Positions 1-5,017 of a stretch of DNA of 13,561 nt are shown piece after piece. The notes beneath the pieces were generated by a model. That model saw only the letters and a program-made list of their open reading frames with translations. It had not been told where the DNA came from and did not search any database. How positions within the stretch are numbered: position 1 is the first letter of the stretch; each line of letters opens with the position of its first letter. The translations under genes were made by a program, and so were the position numbers. The DNA is from an uncultured bacterium (lineage in GTDB: Bacteria; Bacteroidota; Bacteroidia; Bacteroidales; Bacteroidaceae): the NCBI GenBank assembly GCA_905215655.1, contig CAJMQT010000054.1, forward strand, positions 1 through 13,561, read 5' to 3'.

Positions 1-59
1 GGTCTTTCACATTGCAAAAGACCGTGTTTTACATTGCAAAAGGTTATCTTTTGGATAAA
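1..59. repeat. 22-bp-period palindromic repeat array A (cut by the window edge)
   Basis: Two full units, 16-37 and 38-59, share the layout AAAAG, 5-nt core, CTTTT-like arm, 7-nt spacer. Their cores are ACCGT and GTTAT; the first 3' arm reads GTTTT. Positions 1-15 are the tail of a further unit with the same ACATTGC spacer, so the array continues off the left edge. GGTCTTT (1-7) pairs with AAAGACC (17-23). The array lies 65-110 nt past the stop codon of the minus-strand regulator gene, so it is at the 3' end of that transcript. The same repeat recurs at 3932-4041. What it does is not known from the sequence; a terminator or protein-binding array are both possible. Confidence 0.8.
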
Positions 60-116
60 TAAAAGATGTAATTAATGCCCCTAACACGTGGCGGATTGCT
101 TGTCTTATTTCGTTTC

Positions 117-137
117 CTAACTCTTAACTCTTAATTC
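117..137. repeat. Heptad repeat over the 3' end of the TPR/AraC gene
   Basis: Three consecutive 7-mers, CTAACTC, TTAACTC and TTAATTC, run from 117 to 137. The regulator's stop codon (complement of 124-126) is inside the second one. The same heptad family occupies 1643-1745 behind the next gene upstream. Confidence 0.65.
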
Positions 138-1623
138 CAATAACCTCTTTCGGATTGTCGTTCGAGAGTTTCTGATAAAGCGACGGCGTCATGCCGGTGA
201 CCTTCTTGAACGACGCGATAAAGTTGGACGCCGACTTATAGCCCACGCTTTCAGAAATGCCTTGTATGCTGTAATTGCCGTAATGCTCGGTATCCATCAT
301 TCGTTTCATCGCAAGTTTGATGCGATATTCATTGACAAGGGAGCGGAAATTCTTGCCGAAGGTGGTGTTGATTGCCTGCGACACGTAGTTGGTGTTCGAC
401 TCCGTAAGGCTTGCAAGCATCGTAAGACCGAACTCCGGATTGCTGAACGTGTCTTCGTTTTCCATTACCTCCATGATTTTTTTCACCAAATCATCGTGTT
501 CGAGAGCCGTTTCCTGCTTGCCGACGGTATCTTCCGTATCGGTTTCAAGCGGCTTTTTGTCTGCCCGTTCGATACTCATGCGATATTTGCGCTCTGCCTC
601 CAACAGCTCGCCGTTACGTCGGAAGAGGGCGAGATTGGCATGATAGAGCTTCTGTCTCTGACGGTAAAAGACGATGACGGCAACGACGGCGAAGGTCACA
701 AGGAGCACGAGCATCACGAGAATTATGCTTTGCAGCATGTTTGTCTTTCTGAGGTTGCTTATCGTCTCCTCGCGTCTTTGCTTCTCAGAGGTGATATAGT
801 CGGTCTTGATTTTCGAGTATTCGTTGAGGTTGAGGAGCGAGTCGGTGTATTCAAAGTACTTGTTCTGGTAAAAGAGAGCATTCTCCTTGTCGCCCATTTT
901 GGTGTATATGCGCATCAAGCCTTTGTAGCAATCGACGTACAGATAGGCTTGGTTCATAAGATGTGCGAGGGAGTCGTACTTGACGAGAGCGTCCAGAGCG
1001 AGGTCGAGGCGGTTCATTTTCTCATAGCAGAGGTAAAGCTCTGAATAGGCGTAAATCTTCATGCAGCCCGACATGCGGTATTTGTCGACAATGTCGATAG
1101 CCACCCGCATGAACTTCGCTTTGCCGGCGTTGTCGCCTCTGCTGCCGGCAATGAAACCTTTGTTGAAGTTGTAATAATACGCCTGCATGCCTTTATCAAC
1201 ATTCTTCAATGCCTTTACGCGCTCGTTGAGCCGCTCGGCTTTGACCGCCTCTTTCAACTCGCAGTTTGAGCCGATAAGGTTGTTGAGCAGTTTGAACTGC
1301 ATCTCCTCGTTGCCCGACTCCCGGCTCAGGGCATATCCGCGGTTGTAGACTTCACGCGCCTGTGCGAAGTCCGAATAGACGGAATACACTCCGCCGACGT
1401 AATAATAAGCGTCGACAAGGCTGGCGGTGTCCTTCCGTTCCAGCTGTTCTTCTATCTTTATGTATTCAAGGAGCTTTGACAGCGCGGTGTTATAGTCGCT
1501 GTTTTTCAGCGCGGCGGAGCCTTCCTTATACAGCAGGCGTGCCTTTGCCGTATCCGCGCCTGCGCCAAACGAGAGGGCGGAGAACAGCAAAGAAAGGAAG
1601 ATAAAAAATGCAACGCGCTTCAT
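124..1623 (-). CDS. Membrane-spanning TPR sensor with AraC-type DNA-binding domain
   Basis: The 499-residue product starts with a signal peptide (about 1-23, hydrophobic core FFIFLSLLFSALSF). A tyrosine-rich helical region of TPR type follows (about 26-290), then one strong membrane segment (298-320) and a basic, coiled cytoplasmic linker. The C-terminal AraC/XylS HTH domain (about 380-487) has first HTH 399-422 and second HTH 454-477, with the family pattern GYKSASNFIASFKKVTGMTP. This is a one-component design: periplasmic TPRs sense, and the cytoplasmic HTH binds DNA. The ligand and target genes cannot be read from the sequence. The start is supported by GGAGG (complement of 1629-1633) five bases before the ATG. 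It is the last gene of a minus-strand block behind two lipid acyltransferases, so control of that block or of the envelope is a reasonable guess only. No clear promoter sits in front of it; the gap holds a 33-bp inverted repeat. Confidence 0.85.
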   Translation of the reverse strand: MKRVAFFIFLSLLFSALSFGAGADTAKARLLYKEGSAALKNSDYNTALSKLLEYIKIEEQLERKDTASLVDAYYYVGGVYSVYSDFAQAREVYNRGYALSRESGNEEMQFKLLNNLIGSNCELKEAVKAERLNERVKALKNVDKGMQAYYYNFNKGFIAGSRGDNAGKAKFMRVAIDIVDKYRMSGCMKIYAYSELYLCYEKMNRLDLALDALVKYDSLAHLMNQAYLYVDCYKGLMRIYTKMGDKENALFYQNKYFEYTDSLLNLNEYSKIKTDYITSEKQRREETISNLRKTNMLQSIILVMLVLLVTFAVVAVIVFYRQRQKLYHANLALFRRNGELLEAERKYRMSIERADKKPLETDTEDTVGKQETALEHDDLVKKIMEVMENEDTFSNPEFGLTMLASLTESNTNYVSQAINTTFGKNFRSLVNEYRIKLAMKRMMDTEHYGNYSIQGISESVGYKSASNFIASFKKVTGMTPSLYQKLSNDNPKEVIGIKS

Positions 1624-1642
1624 AGAAACCTCCGGTGTTTTA

Positions 1643-1722
1643 AATTAAGAATTATGAATTAAGAATTAAGAAAATTACCGACAAAGCATATTTTCTTAAT
1701 TCTTAATTCATAATTCTTAATT
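1643..1722. repeat. Perfect 33-bp inverted repeat, 14-nt loop
   Basis: Arm 1643-1675 is the exact reverse complement of arm 1690-1722, with loop 1676-1689. The arms are almost entirely A/T and built from TTAATTC/GAATTAA heptads. The hairpin fills most of the 115-bp gap between the glsB-like gene and the TPR/AraC regulator. In RNA from the minus strand it would form a long AU stem ahead of the regulator. The loop region on that strand reads TATGCTTTG, one base longer than the TAnnTTTG -7 element, so a promoter inside the hairpin is possible but weak. Confidence 0.85.
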
Positions 1723-1745
1723 CAATAATTCCTAATTCTTAATTT
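1696..1745. repeat. TTAATTC heptad tandem overlapping the glsB-like stop codon
   Basis: About seven copies of WTAATTC run head to tail, with one extra base at 1724: four form the right arm of the inverted repeat and three continue to 1745. The stop codon of the acyltransferase gene (complement of 1739-1741) is part of the last copy. Because 7 is not a multiple of 3 and both strands of the unit contain TAA, the tract carries stop codons in all reading frames. Confidence 0.7.
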
Positions 1746-2734
1746 TCTTTCTCCTTATATATAATCTTGTTGGCTCCCGAAGTAATTTTCAGGGCGTCGG
1801 GGTTCTCCTTTATGAAGGAGTCGATGTGGCGCACCCGCTTTTCTTCGAGTATCTCGTCGACGGCTATAAGGATGCCCGTTTCCTCGACATCGCCAAATCC
1901 GTAGTTTATCGCGGTGCCGAACATCTTCATCGTCGGACTGAGACTCATGTATGCGTTGACCAGCGGCGGGATGTTGTAACCCATCTTTCTGATCTCGGTG
2001 TTGAGGATGCGGTAGTCTTTTTTGAAAGATTTTTCGCAGAAAAGAGTCTCCAATTCCCGCATGTCGGTCTCTATTTTGAGCGGTTTCATGGGGATTATGA
2101 GATTGTCGGGGTCGTCAAAATGCTTTTTCAGGAAGTACAGGATCATGTCTCTGCCCTTACGGACGTAAGAGGGATACATGGTCATTTTGCCGAAGAAATA
2201 CTTTACGCCGGGCATTACAACGGTAAGTGCGCCGAGCCCGTCCCAGAGGTTATCGAGGGCGAAGAGGCTCTTGGCTCCCATTCTGGAGCTTTGATATTCA
2301 ACCGAGACGAACGACCGTCCCAGTTCGATTGTCTGCGGCATGTACTCCTTCATGAACTTTTCGGAGAAGTGGAACATGTGGCTTGTCGCGAGTATGGGCT
2401 GCCCGTTGGCGTCCACCTCGACGTCTGTGCCGAGCAGATAGCGGTATCCTCCGATGATCTCTTCCGCCTCGGGGTTCCACACGATGAGCTGTTTGTAACA
2501 GTTTTCCATCGTGTCAAACTCGTCGATATCCATGCTTTTGCCCGTTCCTCCGCCTGCTTCGCGGAATGCGATTTCACGCAAGCGTCCGATCTCTCGCATC
2601 ACGTTAGGCGCGTTGTGCGCCGTGATGATATAGATTTCGTTATTGCTTTTGTTGGTCATCCGGAGCTGTTTGTCCGGCGTCAGCTCGCTTTTCAGAACCT
2701 CTTTGTCTATCGGTCGGATTATTTCTTGTTCCAT
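1739..2734 (-). CDS. glsB: GNAT-family N-acyltransferase, glycine/ornithine lipid type (GlsB/OlsB-like)
   Basis: The product (331 residues) resembles the Bacteroidetes 'hemolysin-like' GNAT acyltransferases, which N-acylate an amino acid with a 3-hydroxy fatty acyl group as the first step of aminolipid synthesis. In Bacteroides the substrate is glycine (GlsB); in proteobacteria it is ornithine (OlsB). Recognisable stretches are RLREIAFREAGGGTGKSMD (51-69), the acidic DIDEFD that follows (69-74), IIGGYRYLLG (93-102) and IELGRSFVS (136-144), the conserved core of this family. No signal peptide or clear membrane span is visible, so it is probably cytoplasmic or membrane-associated. The ATG is preceded by a strong GGAGG-type ribosome site (complement of about 2741-2746), itself next to a GC hairpin. 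It lies 190 bp downstream of the PlsC-like gene on the same strand, as expected for a two-step pathway. The family is clear; the head group (glycine rather than ornithine) is inferred from the phylum. Confidence 0.78.
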   Translation of the reverse strand: MEQEIIRPIDKEVLKSELTPDKQLRMTNKSNNEIYIITAHNAPNVMREIGRLREIAFREAGGGTGKSMDIDEFDTMENCYKQLIVWNPEAEEIIGGYRYLLGTDVEVDANGQPILATSHMFHFSEKFMKEYMPQTIELGRSFVSVEYQSSRMGAKSLFALDNLWDGLGALTVVMPGVKYFFGKMTMYPSYVRKGRDMILYFLKKHFDDPDNLIIPMKPLKIETDMRELETLFCEKSFKKDYRILNTEIRKMGYNIPPLVNAYMSLSPTMKMFGTAINYGFGDVEETGILIAVDEILEEKRVRHIDSFIKENPDALKITSGANKIIYKEKEN

Positions 2735-2751
2735 AGAAGCCCCCTCCTACA

Positions 2752-2767
2752 CCTCCCCGAGGGGAGG
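2752..2767 (-). promoter_or_regulatory. GC hairpin just upstream of the glsB-like ribosome binding site
   Basis: CCTCCCC (2752-2758) and GGGGAGG (2761-2767) form a 7-bp stem with a 2-nt loop. In the minus-strand mRNA it ends only a few bases before the GGAGGGGG ribosome site of the acyltransferase gene. Its CCUCC could alternatively pair with that GGAGG. A translation switch is speculation; it may equally be a fragment of the G-rich repeat family seen at 2848-2917. Confidence 0.4.
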
Positions 2768-2847
2768 ATTGAAGTTACTTTTTTATTTGTAATTAATTTA
2801 TTTATTATATCGTTGTTCAACTCTTTTTATTGCACCCAATCTCTTCT

Positions 2848-2917
2848 CCCTCCCTCGGGAGGGTTGGGGAGGGGCTGCCCTCTGCCTTTTCTTTCCACTT
2901 TACAGGGTTGGGGAGGA
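2848..2917 (+). repeat. G-rich intergenic repeat with G-quadruplex pattern
   Basis: CCCTCCC (2848-2854) and GGGAGGG (2857-2863) form a 7-bp stem. The plus strand at 2857-2874 reads GGGAGGGTTGGGGAGGGG: four G runs with loops of 1, 2 and 1 nt, matching the canonical G-quadruplex pattern. A partial second copy, GGGTTGGGGAGGA, lies at 2905-2917, only 7 bp from the end of the PlsC-like gene. From memory, similar CTCCC...GGGAGGGTTGGGGAGG elements are scattered between genes in many Bacteroidetes, so this is probably a dispersed repeat. Confidence 0.65.
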
Positions 2918-2924
2918 GCTCCTT

Positions 2925-3752
2925 TTACAGCTCATACACCTTGTTCTGCACAAATTCCGCCCATTCCATCGGTGTTTTCGACTTATCGAATGTCTGCCAC
3001 GGTATAGGTTTTCCTATCGCCACGCGGAACGATTTATGCACGTTTTTGTACATTTCATCGACGAGGAAGAGCATTGCGATGTTAAATCTGACGCCCAATA
3101 TCTTGCAGATGTTGGCAAGACGGTAGAAAGAGTCCGAGTTGCGTCCGCCGAAGTGGATGGGCACGACGTCGCGATGCGTCTCGACGCTTTTTGTAATAAA
3201 CGTCTTTTTCCATGGCAGGTCGCGTATCACGCCGTTGTTTTTGCGCGAGCATAATCCGGCGGGAAACATCAGCATGTGCTTGTCGCTGTGAAAGCCCGCC
3301 TCAACCATTGCGGGGAAGTTGCGGCTCTGCGCGCCCGTCTTATTGATAGGTATGCAGAGCGGCGCGAGTCCGGGCAGGTTCATCAGCAGATCGTTCACGA
3401 GATAGCGGAACCGTCCGTCGTAATGGCGCCCGATGATGGCGCCGAGAGCAACGCCGTCCTGTCCGCCGAGCGGATGATTGCTCACGAAGGTGTATAGGCG
3501 ACCGTCGTTCGGGTCGGGCAGGTTCTCCTTGCCCACAATCTCGAGCGTCATGTCAAGATAACGCACGCATTCTTCAAGCCAGTCGACGCCCGTCAGCCGG
3601 CGACTGTCCCAGAGATATTTGTTCACCTCGTTCTGATGGAGTATGCGTTCCAGCCATTTTATTATTGGAGATGGCACAAACCGTGCCTTGTCACCCATTT
3701 TGCTTTTCAGAATTTCGGTGACGTCGATTGTTTTCTCCGTGATTGTTTTCAT
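2925..3752 (-). CDS. glsA: PlsC-like 1-acyl O-acyltransferase, glycine lipid type (GlsA/OlsA-like)
   Basis: The 275-residue product belongs to the PlsC/OlsA acyltransferase superfamily. In the aminolipid pathway this enzyme adds a second fatty acid to the hydroxyl of the N-acyl amino acid made by the neighbouring GNAT enzyme. Visible blocks: SNHPLGGQDG (91-100) for the catalytic His-Asp motif, FPAGLCSR (163-170) for the FPxGxxSR substrate motif, and VVPIHFGG (196-203) for the VPV-type motif. H93 and D99 are five residues apart instead of the four in classical PlsC. A longer reading from TTG at 3776 is possible, but that TTG lies inside a good -7 promoter element (3774-3781), so the ATG at 3752 was chosen. 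It is the first gene of the block 3752-124. No classical signal peptide; peripheral membrane location is likely. Family assignment is firm; the glycine substrate is inferred. Confidence 0.78.
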   Translation of the reverse strand: MKTITEKTIDVTEILKSKMGDKARFVPSPIIKWLERILHQNEVNKYLWDSRRLTGVDWLEECVRYLDMTLEIVGKENLPDPNDGRLYTFVSNHPLGGQDGVALGAIIGRHYDGRFRYLVNDLLMNLPGLAPLCIPINKTGAQSRNFPAMVEAGFHSDKHMLMFPAGLCSRKNNGVIRDLPWKKTFITKSVETHRDVVPIHFGGRNSDSFYRLANICKILGVRFNIAMLFLVDEMYKNVHKSFRVAIGKPIPWQTFDKSKTPMEWAEFVQNKVYEL

Positions 3753-3773
3753 GCTTTCTATACTAACTCCATG

Positions 3774-3781
3774 CAAAAATA
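3774..3781 (-). promoter_or_regulatory. -7 element of a Bacteroidetes promoter for the acyltransferase block
   Basis: On the minus strand this reads TATTTTTG, a full match to TAnnTTTG, 22 bp before the ATG at 3752. No good TTTG -33 element was found at 19-21 bp spacing. The short predicted leader favours the ATG over the upstream TTG. Confidence 0.5.
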
Positions 3782-3931
3782 CTTCAACTTTTTCAAAATC
3801 TTACTTATTTTATTAAAAAATATCAGAAAAGCGGTCAATTTGTAAAGAAAGCGTTATTTATGGCTGACTTTTTGGCTGAATAACAATAACAAACATGTTG
3901 TCGCGCAACAATGATCATTCCTTCGTAATGC
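3782..3931. other. AT-rich intergenic stretch upstream of the acyltransferase block
   Basis: This is the part of the 390-bp gap (3753-4141) between the acyltransferase promoter and repeat array B. I see no supported gene in it. It presumably holds upstream promoter sequence. The rest of the gap is taken by array B and a stem-loop. Confidence 0.5.
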
Positions 3932-4041
3932 GAAAGACCGCACTTACGATTTTAAAAGGTAAGCTTTTACGTTGCAAAAGGCAACCTTTTACACGATAAA
4001 AGGCGGTCTTTTGCAAGGTAAAAGACCGCCTTTTGGAAATC
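3932..4041. repeat. 22-bp-period palindromic repeat array B
   Basis: Five units of exactly 22 bp start at 3932 (degenerate), 3954, 3976, 3998 and 4020. The last four all have AAAAG, 5-nt core, CTTTT, 7-nt spacer. Their cores are GTAAG, GCAAC, GCGGT and ACCGC. The third and fourth of these are exact reverse complements over 15 bp (3998-4012 with 4020-4034) around the 7-nt spacer GCAAGGT, giving a perfect 15-bp hairpin. A 6-bp stem, ATCGGC/GCCGAT (4039-4044, 4050-4055), follows. Like array A, it sits behind the 3' end of a minus-strand gene (stop at 4142). Spacing of 22 bp is about two helical turns, so repeated sites would face the same side of the DNA. Confidence 0.85.
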
Positions 4042-4073
4042 GGCTGTTTGCCGATGAAAACTGTAAGTAAAGC

Positions 4074-4110
4074 CTTATGTTTCTCTTACGGATTGTAAGA
4101 AAAACATAAG
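4074..4110 (-). terminator. Long stem-loop behind the barrel gene
   Basis: CTTATGTTT (4074-4082) pairs with AAACATAAG (4102-4110), and TCTTAC (4084-4089) with GTAAGA (4095-4100). This gives a 16-position stem with one C/A mismatch (4083/4101) and loop GGATT. It lies 32 bp past the stop of the minus-strand gene ending at 4142. It lacks a GC-rich core and a long U tract, so the terminator role rests on position and stem length. Confidence 0.5.
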
Positions 4111-4141
4111 AAATCAGGGATTGACTGCCCTACTCCGCTTT

Positions 4142-4732
4142 TCAGAATGAAAATCCCAATGTAGCGAACAGCCCGTTGTAACCTTTTATGCCTGCCGTCC
4201 GCGAACTGATATGGCGGTAAGCCAAGCCGACGCCAAGGTACTTGACTTTCATCTGTATGCCGAGGTCGTAGGTTGTCTGTTTCCAGTCGGAGTTGCCGTA
4301 AGACGTGGAGACGACGCCGCGCAGGTCGAGGGTATAAGGGCTATCCTTGAAAACGGTGTAGCCCAGTCCGCCACCGATGAGATAACTTCTCGTACTCGGG
4401 CGCACGCCGTCCACCTTATCATAAATGGCGTACTGACCGGCGGCATGCACGAAGGCGTAGGCGCGCGGCACGAAACGGTAACCGAGGTTCACCGTCGGCT
4501 CTATCAGTTGCATGCCGTGGCTCTTCGTTCCCGTGCCGATAATGACGTCGCCCATCAGTCGGTCGAGGAAAGAGCACTGTTTCGTGGCGCCCGTTACACC
4601 GGTTTCTGCCTTCGTCACGCCTGCATCACCCTGAGCGAAAGACGGTGTGGCAAAGAGCATAAGCAACAAGGTTACGACCGCGGCGGCACGACCGCGGCGG
4701 CAGGAAATTCTCTTTAAATCAATCTTTTTCAT
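4142..4732 (-). CDS. Small outer-membrane beta-barrel protein, unknown function
   Basis: The precursor has 196 residues. A long basic n-region (KRISCRRGR) and a hydrophobic core (AAAVVTLLLMLF) lead to a probable signal peptidase I site after TPSFA (residue 33). The remainder is rich in alternating polar and hydrophobic stretches with glycine and aromatic residues (for example LIEPTVNLGYRFVPRAYAFV, YLIGGGLGYTVF, YLGVGLAYRHISS). It ends in the pattern LFATLGFSF, with the terminal phenylalanine expected of a BAM-assembled barrel. The mature size of about 163 residues suits an eight-stranded barrel. I do not recognise a specific family. It has its own good promoter (4802-4832) and a stem-loop behind it, so it is probably monocistronic. 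It is divergent from the TPR lipoprotein regulator, which might control it; that is inference from position only. Confidence 0.75.
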   Translation of the reverse strand: MKKIDLKRISCRRGRAAAVVTLLLMLFATPSFAQGDAGVTKAETGVTGATKQCSFLDRLMGDVIIGTGTKSHGMQLIEPTVNLGYRFVPRAYAFVHAAGQYAIYDKVDGVRPSTRSYLIGGGLGYTVFKDSPYTLDLRGVVSTSYGNSDWKQTTYDLGIQMKVKYLGVGLAYRHISSRTAGIKGYNGLFATLGFSF

Positions 4733-4763
4733 TTCTGTAAATATTTAAATTATAATTTTTCAT
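4719..4763 (-). promoter_or_regulatory. Possible leader ORF overlapping the barrel gene start
   Basis: In the leader of the barrel gene an ATG at 4763 opens a 14-codon ORF (MKNYNLNIYRNEKD) that overlaps the ATG at 4732 in another frame and ends at 4719. A GGAGGG sequence lies about 11 bases before it, while the barrel ATG itself has no strong ribosome site nearby. It may be a leader peptide giving translational coupling, or chance in AT-rich sequence. Confidence 0.25.
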
Positions 4764-4801
4764 GACCAGCCTTTCCCTCCTCGATATGTAAAAGGGACAT
4801 A

Positions 4802-4832
4802 CAAAAGTAAGAAACGCCGGCGGCAGCGCAAA
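4802..4832 (-). promoter_or_regulatory. Bacteroidetes promoter for the beta-barrel gene
   Basis: On the minus strand TTTG (4829-4832) is followed after exactly 19 bp by TACTTTTG (4802-4809), matching the TTTG-N19-TAnnTTTG consensus of Bacteroides sigma-ABfr promoters. The predicted leader is about 65 nt. Confidence 0.75.
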
Positions 4833-4957
4833 ACGATTTAATGTTTTTTCCGAACCGGGCGTTACATTGTTAAACGCACAGAACTGTCTGTATATCAGCG
4901 ATTTTGCAATACATCACAATCTCAAATCCGCGCAAAAATGAAACGCCGGACGCAAAA
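4811..4957 (+). repeat. Two copies of GAAACGCCGG...CGCAAAA in the divergent promoter region
   Basis: GAAACGCCGG occurs at 4811-4820 and 4940-4949, each followed by CGCAAAA (4827-4833 and 4951-4957). The first copy fills the spacer of the barrel promoter; the second lies just upstream of the promoter of the TPR regulator gene. A shared regulator site is possible. Confidence 0.4.
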
Positions 4958-4969
4958 TAATCACGGGGT

Positions 4970-5003
4970 TTTGGGCTACTTAAATCCAATTTTCATATTT
5001 TTG
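4970..5003 (+). promoter_or_regulatory. Promoter for the TPR lipoprotein regulator
   Basis: TATTTTTG (4996-5003) fits the TAnnTTTG -7 element, and TTTG (4970-4973) lies 22 bp before it, slightly longer than the usual 19-21. The start codon at 5018 follows within about 10 nt of the expected transcript start, so the leader would be very short, with only AAGG next to the ATG. Confidence 0.6.
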
Positions 5004-5017
5004 CAACAAAAAAAAGG

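Noticed and set aside
1826..3007. Long plus-strand open frame of 393 codons opposite the acyltransferase genes
   Set aside because: It is antisense to the conserved GlsB-like gene, spans the non-coding G-rich repeat, and shows no recognisable domain. The same holds for the minus-strand frame 12492-13526 opposite mraY.
3753..3776. TTG start eight codons upstream for the GlsA-like protein
   Set aside because: The TTG overlaps a full TAnnTTTG match, so it would not be in the mRNA; the ATG at 3752 fits better.
3932..4041. Regular repeats that might be a CRISPR array
   Set aside because: Units are 22 bp with no unique 25-40 bp spacers, the conserved part is only AAAAG/CTTTT, and no cas gene is nearby.
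4142..4732. Barrel protein as part of the acyltransferase operon
   Set aside because: It has its own promoter, a stem-loop and repeat array behind it, and a 390-bp gap to the next gene, which has its own -7 element.
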